Position numbers and translations under genes: made by a program. A model generated the notes under the pieces. The model saw only the letters and a program-made list of their open reading frames with translations, was not told the DNA's origin and did not search any database. Positions 25,901 to 29,880 of a stretch of 64,000 bases of DNA are shown here, in pieces. The DNA is taken from contig CP092863.1 in the NCBI GenBank assembly GCA_030710605.1, forward strand, positions 141,066,472-141,130,471. The letters run 5' to 3'. This stretch comes from Cordylochernes scorpioides (Eukaryota; Arthropoda; Arachnida; Pseudoscorpiones; Chernetidae). Within the stretch, counting starts at the first letter, position 1, and every line of letters starts with the position of its first letter.

Positions 25901-27819
25901 AGATATATGCTAAAGTTGCATATATTCGCAATAACTCAGCGTTATATGAAATATTTTAAATTTATGTTATTAATATATATTCATGAAAAAAATAATTTTA
26001 AAGAAGGCCAGGGGTTGGTATTAATAAAACAAAATAGGTGCTTACATATCCTGACCACGCTCATTTGAACTTTTTAGATGACAGAGTTCCGTCTAGTGGA
26101 GCAAAAATCAATTGAACACTGATTTAACTTGTTCCCTGATATTTAGCCAATCCATTTCCGTGATGAATCAAGAAAACCCGACCACGAACGCGCTTTGGGC
26201 TGTTGGCCCTCGTCAGCATGGTGCAGAATGATCAGCATTTTTAAGAAACAGATGGCTCTGTAAATTGTTTAATGAATGTTTTCATTGAAGTAGAAGATAC
26301 AAAGTGATTCTTGAACCAAACTTACTTTGAACAGTTTCTCATGAAGATGGAGCTCCTCACTGGGGAGATAGACAATACCAATCTGAAACACCACAGTTTC
26401 TTATTGGCTGTTATATACACGTAGATGATTGGCTGTTGAGATATTCTATAACTATATAAAATACTTTGAGTCAAAAGGCGATCCATCAATTAAATATATA
26501 TAAAAGGGCGTACATGGATCTGTAAAGAAAAAAAAACTTTTTTTTTCTTTTTCTCAAAATATTTCGAGAGATTGCTCCCTCTTTATCAATTTATTGCATA
26601 GTAAAATTGAGTTTACTGTGCAATAAATTGATAAAGAGGGAGCAATCTCTCGAAATATTTTGAGAAAAAGAAAAAATATCTACATTATTTTTCTTTACAG
26701 ATCCAGGTACGTCCTTTTATATATACAATACATAAACGCGTCATCCTTTATTGTATTATTAAGCTACCTGTATTATCGCGAAATCATTTATTCAGAATAA
26801 AACAATTTCTTTCTGTCTTTTTAAACATAATACAAATACGATGCATTGACGTTGCCCATCAAATATATATACTGATGAACAAAACTTAAGGAAGTCTTAC
26901 CTTTGGTAGGTATAGGTATAACTTTCTTATGTTTTGTCTATGAGTGGATTTCCAAGTAACTTGCATTCTCGAAAATGCCTTTAGACCATAAATAAATATG
27001 AAACAATACATATAACGTGATAAGATATCAATAAGGTTTCATATCTTATGTACATTTAGGGAAAGAATTTTCTCTCAAATCCTGTGGTTTCTTGTTATAC
27101 CACGGGACTAGCATTCTCGAAAAGGCCTTTCGACCATAATTCAATACGAATGAATATATATAGAAAAAAGATCCAATAATGTTTCATGTTTTATATGTAC
27201 ATTTAAGGAAGAAAATTTCTCAAATACGCTAGTTTTAGTGTGTGTGTGCCAAGTAACTTCTTGAACAGATATTTTGTCCATGAATCAATAGAAATAAATA
27301 GGAATTAATTCCATTAGGAGTTTTATGTTTTATATAAATTTTAGGAAGACACTTTCTCAAATACTATAGTTTTGGTAATACCAAGTAACTTATGGAACAG
27401 ACATTGTGTCCATAAATCAATAAAAATCAATAAATAGGAATTAATACCATTAAGATGTTTCATGTTTTATGTACATTTATGGAAACTATTTTCTCAAATC
27501 TGCAAGGTTTGATTATGTCAAGAAACTTTTAGAACAGAAAATTTGTCCAAGAATCAATATAGAAGCCAATAAATAGGAATTAGTACCATTAGGATGTTTC
27601 GTGTTTATGTATATTTGAAGAGCGCATTTTTATCAAATTCTTCTGATTTCTTGTGATTGGTGTCAGAAGACTTACATTCTCACCCTGTCCTTTCTGCGAG
27701 GCGACAATCGCTGCGACATTGTCATCGAATTCGCTGTCGCCATTGTGGACATCCGAACCTCCTTTGAAGGCCTCCAGTCCCGACTTGAGATAGAGAGAAT
27801 CTTTGCCTAGAGCCGACAT
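4746..27819 (-). CDS. BTB-BACK-IQ-Kelch protein gene (13 exons visible, 3' end not found)
   Basis: This spliced minus-strand gene encodes a kelch-family protein, normally a substrate adaptor for a cullin-3 ubiquitin ligase or an actin-binding protein. Exons read 27819-27676, 26382-26326, 25845-25792, 24514-24461, 21552-21232, 17789-17637, 15522-15317, 12597-12397, 12071-11975, 9197-8970, 6609-6396, 6000-5884 and 4929-4746. All use GT-AG junctions and all phases agree (2030 nt). Approximate residues: N-terminal segment 1-160, BTB 160-260, BACK 262-428, two IQ motifs 429-505, Kelch repeats from about 540. Three Kelch blades are visible; the rest should be in exons left of the window, beyond the LINE and copia insertions. 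IQ motifs, which bind calmodulin or myosin-light-chain-like proteins, are unusual between BACK and Kelch. Introns are filled with repeats. I do not recognise an orthologue, so no symbol is given. Splice sites are inferred by eye. Confidence 0.85.
4981..5140 (-). repeat. tRNA-derived SINE, truncated copy
   Basis: This is the body of the window's main SINE (minus), from the tail side (CACGTGGTACAG) to the CGCTGGTGGGGTTGGAC block, without the tRNA-like head. It lies in the intron between exons 12 and 13. Confidence 0.75.
5163..5633 (-). repeat. tRNA-derived SINE with internal 55-bp duplication
   Basis: This is a minus-strand SINE whose head at the right carries a tRNA-like A box and B box (GAATCGAACCC on plus). 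The tail portion contains a 55-bp direct duplication at about 5280-5389 covering GTACAAGCCATGATATTCAT, which makes this copy longer than the roughly 300-bp norm. Confidence 0.8.
5645..5860. repeat. foldback MITE family G
   Basis: This is an inverted repeat with arms around AATCATACGCGTCTATAATA (left arm 5661-5700, right arm about 5780-5819). The centre carries CTGCCCTTACTGCAATG and its complement. At least ten related copies occur in the window. Confidence 0.7.
5884..6000 (-). CDS. kelch gene exon 12 (Kelch repeat)
   Basis: 117 nt; acceptor TGTGTGCAG, donor ATTG|GTAAGT. It encodes TAIHVYYPNDDKWEQAGKMP, then PRHHHNLVLLNNTLYVIG, a Kelch repeat (Y-P--D-W------MP--R-------N--LYVIGG). The second glycine of the GG doublet is completed by exon 13. 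Confidence 0.9.
6243..6340. repeat. dispersed repeat fragment, also at 15923-16000
   Basis: GAGCCTCAGATGTC, CATCTC and ATCACAGCAG are shared with 15945-15990, next to TTGTTGTTG runs. It resembles the 3' end of a LINE with a GTT-type tail, but no coding part remains. Confidence 0.45.
6396..6609 (-). CDS. kelch gene exon 11 (linker and first Kelch blade)
   Basis: 214 nt; acceptor CTGTCAG, donor CCGTGG|GTAGG. It encodes a linker (MVKKPDQVWLDPKIILQI) and then PLLYVTGGLDP, the first Kelch glycine doublet. It leaves 1 nt, which joins exon 12 to give glycine. An (AT)n run lies just upstream in the intron. The plus-strand frame over this exon is a shadow. Confidence 0.82.
6763..8422 (+). repeat. MITE-A copy whose left end is amplified into 20 x 76 bp
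   Basis: A Tc1/mariner-type MITE with terminal inverted repeats CACTCATGGACAAAACTTAA / TTAAGTTTTGTCCATGAGTG and TA on both sides (6761-6762, 8423-8424). The left terminal 76 bp is present 20 times head to tail, with no indel across the array (6762 to 8206 is exactly 19 x 76). The last unit then runs into the normal MITE body and right end. Early units read TACCTTTT and most later ones TATCTTTT. Single-copy members (47973, 48824) are about 210 bp. It lies in the intron between exons 10 and 11. Confidence 0.92.
8427..8690 (-). repeat. tRNA-derived SINE, diverged
   Basis: This minus-strand copy abuts the MITE-A right end. The tail block CCATGATAATCATGGTGGGC is at the left and a degraded tRNA-like head (GAATCGATTCTGAG) at the right. 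Confidence 0.7.
8755..8915 (+). repeat. tRNA-derived SINE body fragment
   Basis: A plus-strand partial SINE body starting at CCGATTCTTGTAGAATTCCA and running to the tail ATTATCATGGCC. The head is missing. It ends about 55 bp from exon 10. Confidence 0.65.
8970..9197 (-). CDS. kelch gene exon 10 (two IQ motifs)
   Basis: 76 codons in phase 0, with acceptor GTTGAG and donor TTG|GTGAGT. The sequence contains AATKIQACYKGLRVRRSF and AAMKIQAIFRGSRVRKAM, two IQ motifs (IQ---[RK]G---R) spaced 25 residues apart, expected to form a basic helix that binds calmodulin-like proteins. A C12 tract (G12 on plus, 9216-9227) upstream of the acceptor serves as polypyrimidine tract. An alternative acceptor GTGCAG inside the exon keeps the frame and would shorten it by 10 codons. 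This exon places IQ motifs between BACK and Kelch. Confidence 0.8.
9474..10751 (+). mobile_element. mariner transposon, full length (1278 bp)
   Basis: The ends are CCAGGTCTATTAGTATGAAA and its complement at 10732-10751, and the inverted repeat continues with CGCGAAAA. TA flanks both ends (9472-9473, 10752-10753), the mariner target duplication. The element carries one transposase gene on the same strand, broken by a single frameshift. It is inserted in a MITE-A copy, so it is younger than that copy. Confidence 0.93.
9646..10675 (+). pseudogene. mariner transposase, one frameshift
   Basis: This enzyme would bind the inverted repeats and cut and paste the element. The N-terminus has the mariner helix-turn-helix: SAHLREVLLFAFNWKKSATE, then YRWFKKFQSGDFELDNEPRG. 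The C-terminal half has the catalytic aspartates in TSDEKWIHF, IQHDNAPAH and YSPDLAPSDYHLF, with exactly 34 residues between the second and third (D34D). A single frame change lies near 10098-10103, between FLHRK and ITSDEKW. Elsewhere the frame is open to the TAA at 10673-10675, giving about 343 residues, the usual mariner size. The start at 9646 (MAISEPKSAHLR) is preferred over 9619 by comparison with family N-termini. Confidence 0.92.
10931..11144. repeat. foldback MITE family C
   Basis: This is a near-perfect inverted repeat with arms of about 95 bp. The left arm has GTAGCCTCCGAGGATAAG and CTTCTCAAGCTTTCGGGTAG, and the right arm their complements, around a short centre (ATATAACGAAATGAATATCA). 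Related copies are at 35935-36125 and, as one arm, 46540-46615. Confidence 0.88.
11189..11892 (-). pseudogene. U6 snRNA-derived sequence with ten tandem 5'-domain units
   Basis: Read on the minus strand, the far end (about 11888) matches the U6 5' region: CTTG-TTCGGC, then GTACATATACTACAATAGGA and GATACAGAGAAGATTAGCAT. The near end (11189-11228) matches the U6 internal stem-loop and 3' part: GCGCAAGGATGACACGCAAA and TCGTGAAGCGTT. Between them the central part (about U6 nt 8-62 plus a short linker TGTGATACCAG) is repeated, making ten copies of the ACAGAGA / TTAGCATG core in steps of 66 or 68 bp. U6 RNA forms the spliceosome active site; ACAGAGA and the AGC triad are preserved in the units. There is no T-run terminator after the 3' end, so a working U6 gene is unlikely. 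It lies in the intron between exons 9 and 10. Confidence 0.88.
11975..12071 (-). CDS. kelch gene exon 9 (BACK domain, end)
   Basis: 97 nt; acceptor GTGTCAG, donor TTTGG|GTAAG. The 2-nt carry from exon 8 makes cysteine: CAT-C-YAAARIVG, then KQDSFLKYQQRPRKYLLEGE. PRKYLL is typical of the end of BACK. An alternative AG nine bases downstream gives an immediate stop, so the upstream acceptor is preferred. It lies only about 80 bp from the U6-derived array. Confidence 0.75.
12100..12290. repeat. MITE family G fragment
   Basis: Contains CTACTGTCCTTACTGCGATG followed by GTGAAACGG and ACTGATGAG, as in the other family G copies, plus flanking GCGCCATCTAT motifs. It lies between exons 8 and 9. Confidence 0.5.
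12397..12597 (-). CDS. kelch gene exon 8 (BACK domain, middle)
   Basis: 201 nt; acceptor GCCCACCAG, donor ACATG|GTACGT. The split codon with exon 7 gives serine: GTH-S-EIPVFMAALKWIDYDF, the BACK motif (SE--VF-A---W---D). It continues with QVLSCVRFNQMSVEELLACF. The intron on its acceptor side is a 41-bp minisatellite. The plus-strand open frame over this exon is an antisense shadow. Confidence 0.88.
12605..13190 (+). repeat. 41-bp minisatellite
   Basis: About 14 imperfect tandem copies of a unit near 41 bp, with the core TCAAGTTACACGAAGAGTGG followed by a variant of GAGAGCATGTTGTAGCC. It begins within 10 bases of the acceptor of exon 8 and forms much of that intron end. Unit length varies through small indels. 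Confidence 0.88.
13260..13515. repeat. tRNA-like (SINE-type) repeat, second family
   Basis: Two B-box-like segments face each other: CCAGAATCGAACCGTTAACC (minus orientation) near 13280 and GGGTTCGATTCCC near 13484 (plus). The first also reads as a degraded tRNA on the minus strand. The block CACTTTTATTTTTCCGTTCA after the second also occurs at 22610, in a different repeat. These are probably tRNA-derived repeat ends, not tRNA genes. Confidence 0.5.
13515..14240. repeat. intron DNA with repeat family J and AT-rich filler
   Basis: 13520-13690 matches repeat J (CCTTTCATACCTAATCC, AGAAATAGTAAATATTTC, ACTCATGCGGTG), also at 22060, 22640 and 50275. 13770-14200 is AT-rich with ATTTATTTATTTATG runs and a short less AT-rich piece (14040-14130) I do not recognise. 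No exon-like segment was found. Confidence 0.4.
14242..14625 (+). repeat. tRNA-derived SINE split by a family D MITE
   Basis: The head reads GTCTAAACCGTTGGTTTTCG with B box GGGATTGAATCCC. The body runs to about 14455, is interrupted by a family D fragment (about 14457-14590, with CGCTGAACGCCAACCTTT), and resumes GTGTAGATATGTGGTGTACT. The SINE is therefore older than that insertion. Confidence 0.75.
14640..15180. other. unassigned intron DNA with two G12 tracts
   Basis: 14645-14800 has a TATA-like GTATATAAG followed by AATAAAG, an arrangement seen in LTRs, but I could not find matching ends. 15065-15076 and 15083-15094 are two G12 runs separated by CATGAT. No coding segment was found. Confidence 0.35.
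15221..15275 (+). repeat. SINE tail fragment
   Basis: CTACCCACCATGATTACCAT and CACCACGTGTACTAGGGATA match the SINE 3' part. It lies about 40 bp past the donor of exon 7. Confidence 0.65.
15317..15522 (-). CDS. kelch gene exon 7 (BACK domain, first part)
   Basis: 206 nt, entering in phase 0 and leaving with 2 nt (AG). Acceptor GTGTCCAG, donor CACAG|GTATCT. It encodes ILSGKIGGVVSALYLYVTAK, then KLNISHACQRAFRVITSRFM and IEFMLLDVCYICDILGADTI. This follows the helical BACK pattern (A-K-----C-----F-------F--L). It joins exon 6 as CAQ|ILSG. Confidence 0.85.
15612..15915 (+). repeat. tRNA-derived SINE, full-length copy
   Basis: Complete from the tRNA-like head (GTGGTCTAAACCGTTGGTTT, B box GGATCAAATCC) through the CCGATTCTTACAAAAGTCTA block to the tail ATTATCATGGCCTGTACCAC and GGGATAATAATAAT. 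It directly follows a MITE-A terminus fragment (15585-15611). Confidence 0.85.
16225..16549 (-). repeat. MITE-A copy with duplicated end
   Basis: Minus orientation. The left terminus reads CACTAATAGACAAAACTTAT and the right terminus TTAAGTTTTGTCCATGAGTG, followed by TA. The distal terminal segment is present about twice (TTCTTAAGTTTTGTTCACAC near 16421 and again at the end). Confidence 0.8.
16690..16915. repeat. MITE family G copy
   Basis: CTACTGTCCTTACTACAATA leads to GAGATGGCCTGGATCATCA, CGCGGTTTCGCCAGTTTAA and ACTATGTGGACATAGGCTCT, the family G order seen at 43715-43950. Confidence 0.7.
16920..17545. repeat. MITE family H, two inverted copies
   Basis: Repeated segments GACAAAAGCCAACAACCTGT, CATCAGTACAGGGACGGCTT and CACCTCTCCCTTCAAATGTG occur at about 16925-17200 and 17270-17540. 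The second copy ends close to exon 6. Related sequence appears in the tandem array at 36515-37550. Confidence 0.65.
17637..17789 (-). CDS. kelch gene exon 6 (second half of BTB domain)
   Basis: 51 codons in phase 0, with acceptor TTGTACAG and donor CAG|GTATGG. It encodes VELQNVSGSAFEILLSYMYT, then GRLQLT and GDVFRASRLLQMKDITHICA. This is the conserved BTB C-terminal half (FE-LL-Y-YTG, V---A-LLQM--I---C). It joins exon 5 as LEVQD|VELQNV. Confidence 0.88.
17935..18240 (+). repeat. LINE 3'-UTR-like repeat, also at 42380-42610
   Basis: About 240 bp is shared with 42380-42610, including AATGTCGTGGTCCATT, GATACGCTA, GACGTATGTACGGTGTGGCC and the end AAGACCGGTGGTCTTAATAA. Ending in an AATAAA-like signal suggests the 3' end of a retroelement. 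Confidence 0.6.
18280..18489 (-). pseudogene. LINE C-terminal fragment (RNase H / zinc-finger tail)
   Basis: A 69-codon minus frame contains TALTRLRSVHIKTLKFRN, then TCTNCNDIEVSPDHIL. This is the pattern of the C-terminus of R1/Jockey-like retrotransposons (ALTRLRSGH---L, C--C------DHIL--C). The rest of the element is absent. It differs from the other LINE families in the window. Confidence 0.65.
18835..19480. repeat. MITE family I with an embedded tRNA-like segment
   Basis: An inverted-repeat element whose ends carry TATTGACGGTCTCCGTAAA / CGAGACGGTCAATAGATG and an inner TGGTCTCTAGGTGGACGCTT. At about 19110-19180 it holds GACGAGTGGGTAACACCCTC and TGAATCCCGCGTTAACATTT, a tRNA-like insert also found at 55695-55790. 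A second family I copy is at 25195-25720. Confidence 0.65.
19480..19965. other. AT-rich intron, nothing recognised
   Basis: AT-rich sequence with short A and T runs. I see no repeat match within the window, no splice-bounded coding segment, and no RNA gene. Confidence 0.5.
19990..20305 (-). repeat. tRNA-derived SINE with probable target duplication
   Basis: A full-length minus-strand SINE with its head at the right (GTTTAGACCATCC on plus). TGTTGTAAAAAA occurs on both sides (about 19966 and 20303), consistent with a LINE-type target-site duplication, although A-runs weaken this. Confidence 0.8.
20458..20922 (+). repeat. MITE-A copy with end tripled at 123-bp spacing
   Basis: Left termini begin at 20458, 20581 and 20704, exactly 123 bp apart. 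Each runs through GAGATAACCAAGTATGTATA before restarting; the third continues into the full body and the right end TGTCCATGAGCA. The duplicated segment is longer than the 76-bp unit at 6763. Confidence 0.88.
21232..21552 (-). CDS. kelch gene exon 5 (first half of BTB domain)
   Basis: 107 codons in phase 0, with acceptor ATTGTGCAG and donor GAT|GTAAGT. The first ~65 residues are proline-rich linker. The BTB/POZ domain then begins: HMTDIVVRV, then CFLAHKAVLTCYCPFFQKNL, which matches the BTB signature (D-V-F-AHK-VL-S-FF). BTB domains dimerise and contact cullin-3. The next exon completes the domain without a frame change. Confidence 0.85.
21621..21952. repeat. long foldback MITE with about 150-bp arms
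   Basis: A near-perfect inverted repeat. The left arm includes AATAGACATTTCGGCCAGTT, CTCAACGTTTCGACAAAAAT and AATAAAGCATTTGGTAAGGC, and the right arm their complements. The centre holds a short inner palindrome around CACGTGA. The minus-strand open frame across it is an artefact of the palindrome. It lies about 70 bp from exon 5. Confidence 0.88.
22060..22770. repeat. foldback repeat family J, split by a SINE
   Basis: Left arm 22060-22253 (AAATCGTAATTTATTTTAAG, CTTAGGGATGATG), right arm 22562-22770 with the complement (TCATCCCTAA, AATAAATTACGATTT). A SINE is inserted at the middle. A small hairpin (GATGAACGGAAAAATAAAA type) lies at 22570-22650. Confidence 0.75.
22254..22561 (-). repeat. tRNA-derived SINE with 12-bp target duplication
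   Basis: A full-length minus-strand SINE. The tRNA-like head has a B box (GAATCGAACCCGGGTC on plus) and an A-box region GTTTAGACCATCC. AGGATGAATTGT flanks it on both sides (22242-22253, 22562-22573). This is the best-delimited SINE copy here and shows LINE-type insertion. Confidence 0.92.
22880..23060. repeat. MITE family G copy
   Basis: Contains CGAAACCGCTGGGAGGGTTC, ACCACTGATGAGCCAGGCCC and the terminus AATCATACGCGTCTATATTA with GATGGCGCGCTAATG. Confidence 0.8.
23327..23504. repeat. foldback MITE family D
   Basis: Inverted arms TTAGATAATAAAATGCATAT ... GCCAATATTTCGGCTGG, and the complement GCCGAAATATTGGC ... ATATGCCCTTTATTATCTAA. Other copies are at 33720, 33842, 49868 and 50868. Confidence 0.85.
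23560..23705 (+). repeat. dispersed repeat shared with 43035-43130
   Basis: CAGAGTGGGCAGGTCGATGT, GATGGCTGGTGTTACC and CTCAAGACCAAGATGGTACT recur at 43035-43130. No protein motif is evident and its origin is unknown. Confidence 0.55.
23922..24304. repeat. foldback MITE family E, near-perfect copy
   Basis: Arms of about 180 bp are almost identical when inverted: left AAGGCATCTCC ... GATGGCTTGCGCCATC ... CTTGATTAATCAAG ... GGACGCGTTTCGGGCT; right the complement. The loop is CTTTGGTCGTTGAGGTACAG and following bases. High arm identity suggests recent activity or gene conversion. Confidence 0.9.
24330..24424 (+). repeat. MITE-A right-end fragment
   Basis: From GTGTGAACAAAATTGCCTCT through CGACCGGCGATATCAAAGAC to TTAAGTTTTGTCCATGAGTG. 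The left end is absent. It stops about 35 bp before exon 4. Confidence 0.75.
24461..24514 (-). CDS. kelch gene exon 4 (54 nt)
   Basis: An 18-codon exon in phase 0, with acceptor TTTTCCAG and donor ACG|GTAACT. It encodes GLHIKSAPFLSERTSDNT. There is no domain match. It sits between two foldback MITEs of family E, less than 200 bp from each. Confidence 0.6.
24611..24985. repeat. foldback MITE family E, diverged copy
   Basis: Same structure as 23922-24304, with TTGGCTTGCGCCATCTGTCG at the left and GATGGCGCAAGCCATCAGCA at the right. Left-arm mutations (TATAGAAAAG for the usual ATCAAGAAAAG) show it is older. Confidence 0.8.
25195..25720. repeat. MITE family I, two partial copies
   Basis: CATGGTCTCTAGGTGGACGC occurs at about 25231 and 25540, each followed by GCTGGTTTTGTGGCTTTGTC-like sequence and CAATAGATGGCGTCTAGTTT. 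CCATGGGATCCCTTGTGGAT lies between. Confidence 0.7.
25792..25845 (-). CDS. kelch gene exon 3 (54 nt)
   Basis: An 18-codon exon in phase 0, with acceptor TGTACAG and donor GAA|GTAAGA. It encodes ESITCPSAPDINNNKTLE, a hydrophilic segment without a recognised domain. It is one of three consecutive phase-0 micro-exons and could be skipped in some transcripts without breaking the frame. Confidence 0.6.
26030..26235. repeat. MITE family F fragment
   Basis: TCCTGACCACGCTCATTTGA, GACAGAGTTCCGTCTAGTGG and GACCACGAACGCGCTTTGGG match 42680-42870. GATGGCGCTCTACCATC at 29285 is the complementary end. Confidence 0.6.
26326..26382 (-). CDS. kelch gene exon 2 (57 nt)
   Basis: A 19-codon exon in phase 0, between acceptor TTTCAG and donor AAA|GTAAGT. 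It encodes IGIVYLPSEELHLHEKLFK. No domain is recognised. Support is the clean splice sites, phase agreement with its neighbours, and coding-like sequence amid AT-rich introns. Confidence 0.65.
26495..26725. repeat. foldback MITE, another family
   Basis: Inverted arms ACATGGATCTGTAAAGAAAA ... CTCAAAATATTTCGAGAGAT ... TTTATCAATTTATTGCA, and their complement. The centre is TAGTAAAATTGAGTTTACTG. It lies about 110 bp upstream of exon 2. Confidence 0.88.
26869..26944. repeat. internally deleted MITE-A (about 76 bp)
   Basis: GATGAACAAAACTTAAGGAA at the left is followed within 35 bp by CTTATGTTTTGTCTATGAGT at the right. Only the two ends remain. Confidence 0.6.
26950..27670 (-). repeat. degenerate ~140-bp tandem repeat reaching the exon 1 donor
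   Basis: Five imperfect units start near 26955, 27107, 27252, 27385 and 27522, and a sixth start near 27666 coincides with the exon 1 donor. Shared blocks are AACTTnnnGAACAGA or GCATTCTCGAAAA, TTGTCCATGAATCAATAGAA, AATAGGAATTAATACCATTA and GTTTCATGTTTTATGTACAT. The exon edge ACTTACATTCTC resembles ACTTGCATTCTC at 26958. Confidence 0.7.
27676..27819 (-). CDS. kelch gene exon 1 (start codon, N-terminus)
   Basis: The ATG is at 27819-27817, with an in-frame TAG six bases upstream, so it is the first possible start in this exon. It encodes 48 residues beginning MSALGKDSLYLKSG, acidic and without a recognised domain. The donor is AAT|GTAAGT, phase 0. A CTAG just before the ATG preceded by pyrimidines could also serve as an acceptor, so an upstream exon cannot be excluded. 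Confidence 0.7.
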
Positions 27820-28078
27820 GTCCTAGTCTACAAGGAAGGATTGCGTTGCAAAACCTTCAATTTTAGATCTAGGATATGATCTTTGGTGGGATTCTAAGTA
27901 AGTTTTACCATTGTTCCGACCTTGGTAACATTTCAAACCTGTTCGGTTTTCGTCGGGAAAGGCAAAATACTCACATCTCATCTCCTCTACTACCCATCTT
28001 CACTTAAGAAACTTATAATTGAACGCTTCAAGAAAATGATTCTAGTTTTAATACCAAAATGTTCATTTTTCTGAATAT

Positions 28079-28279
28079 TTGAGAACAAAATTGATTTTGT
28101 TGATGTTGGGAAAGGATAAAGGAAGAAGGAAGAGAGGAAGACCTGTAATGAGCTGGCTAGAAGGGGTCAAGGAAGCTACCAAAAGGTCACTAGATAAGCT
28201 GTGGATAATGACAACTAACAGATCAAATTGGAAAATATTTAACTATATGGTCACCAAAAGTCGACTTAATAGACACTAA
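28079..28279 (+). pseudogene. LINE C-terminal tail fragment
   Basis: A 66-codon frame has GRRKRGRPVMSWLEGVKEAT, then KRSLDKLWIMTTNRSNW. This is a common C-terminal signature of a LINE family (RGRP---W--GV-EAT-RSL-EL---T-NR--W). It recurs at 42890-43020 and 36470-36540. No reverse-transcriptase part is present. Confidence 0.7.
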
Positions 28280-28437
28280 CTACAAATTGATCTTTGAATT
28301 TATATCTATAAAGCTGTTTTATTGGTGTTTTTTTACTAGTAAAAATGGTTGACGAGGTTCTTCATAGCTTTGAACGGCAATTCATCTCATAGAGACAATT
28401 TTGATGGCGAACCCTTATTTGGTTCTTGATATTTTTA

Positions 28438-28882
28438 CACTCATGGACAAAACTTAAGGAAGTTGTACCTCTCAGCATGTATATCGGGTGTCAGACAATA
28501 ACTCTGAAAGATATTACCGTGACCTTTATTGAAGATAACACTGAATTACACTCATAGACAAAACTTGAGGAAGTTGTACCTTTCAGCATGTATATCGGGA
28601 GTCAGACAATAACTCTGAAAGATATTACCGTGACCTTTATTGAAGATAAACACTGAATTACACTCATAGACAACACTTAAGGAAATTTTACCTTTTGGCA
28701 TGTATATTGGGATTCAGACTATAACTTTGAAAGATATTACAGTGACCTTTATTGAAGACACACGAGAAAAACAAGTCTGAACAAAATTGCCTCTGTCCCC
28801 TTTAAAACAAATAACAACAAAATAAAACAGACGACTGGTAATATTAAAGACTTTCTACCTCCCTAAGTTTTGTTCATGAGTT
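28438..28882 (+). repeat. MITE-A copy with end tripled at 111-112-bp spacing
   Basis: Left termini start at 28438, 28549 and 28661. Units end with GAAGATAACACTGAATTA before restarting. The third runs into the complete body and the right end TTAAGTTTTGTTCATGAG-like at 28882. The junction sequence differs from that of the 123-bp array at 20458. Confidence 0.85.
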
Positions 28883-28989
28883 TGTTGTCACCAAAATTTG
28901 AACTTGATGAACGCTAACAACCAATTAATCTTTGTATTTCAACCCGAAAAACGGTCTTATTGAAGTTTTTACGAGTTAAAGACTTTAAA

Positions 28990-29110
28990 GTTATAAAAAC
29001 CTAGTAAGGACAGTATTAAATTGAGTTATTTTAAAAAGAATCATACGCGTCAAAAATAGTTCAAATTTATCATAACAGATGGCGGTCTAATGCATTCATA
29101 ATAATATTTA
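28990..29110. repeat. MITE family G end fragment
   Basis: AGAATCATACGCGTCAAAAA and CATAACAGATGGCGGTCTAA match the family G terminus. The other end is not visible. Confidence 0.6.
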
Positions 29111-29219
29111 ACTAAGAGAAACCTTTTTCAACAGGATAGCGTTAAAATTACATAAGAAAAAAGTGATTATATTGGATAAGAAACCTTATAAACATATAGC
29201 TAGATTAATTGTTATATAT

Positions 29220-29335
29220 ATACAGTTGGCCAAATATCACGGAACAAGTTAAATCAACGTTTAGTTGATTTTTGTTCCACTAGATGGCGCTCTACCATCT
29301 AAAATGCTCATGTTAGCAGTCAGAATAGGCATTTT
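29220..29335. repeat. MITE family F end fragment
   Basis: TTGGCCAAATATCACGGA, CGTTTAGTTGATTTTTGTTC and AGATGGCGCTCTACCATCTA are shared with 46900-47010. Confidence 0.65.
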
Positions 29336-29418
29336 TTTGTTTTAAATATATATGTAATTATATAGTTAGAACGACAGTATATATTGAGATTTACTTTCCA
29401 TGGTTATTCAAGTTCCTT

Positions 29419-29733
29419 CAGGAGGTCGGTGGAAGGATGGTCTAAACCGTTGGTTTTCGACCGCTACGACCTGGGATCGAATCCCGAAGGGGATGATTTT
29501 TTATGATTTAAAAAAATGTTCTAATGGCCCCCGATTCTTTCAAAAGTCCAACCCCACCAGCGAGCGCAAGTAACCAAACGGGGCTCTGGCACATTTGTAA
29601 GTGCAAAGTCGAACTGCTTTCCACATGTGTAGACATGTGGTGCACTTACAGTAAAAGCAGTCGCCTACTTCTACGCACCATGATTATCATGGCCTGTACC
29701 ACGTGTACTAGGGATAAGCAAAAAAATAAATTA
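29419..29733 (+). repeat. tRNA-derived SINE with 9-bp target duplication
   Basis: A full-length plus-strand SINE: head GGTCTAAACCGTTGGTTTTC, B box GGGATCGAATCCC, body and tail GTACTAGGGATAAGCAAAAA. AAGTTCCTT flanks it at 29410-29418 and 29734-29742. The head sits where a tRNA gene would, but it lacks a complete acceptor stem. Confidence 0.9.
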
Positions 29734-29880
29734 AAGTTCCTTGAAAGCTTAACTCGGATGTGTCAATAAACTCTTCAGTTCATGATGTTTTAAGTATTCA
29801 TGGTACAGTACATGTTAATTATGGCTGATAAGTCATTGCAATTATTTACACTGCAATATGTAGAGTGTATTTACATGTAG

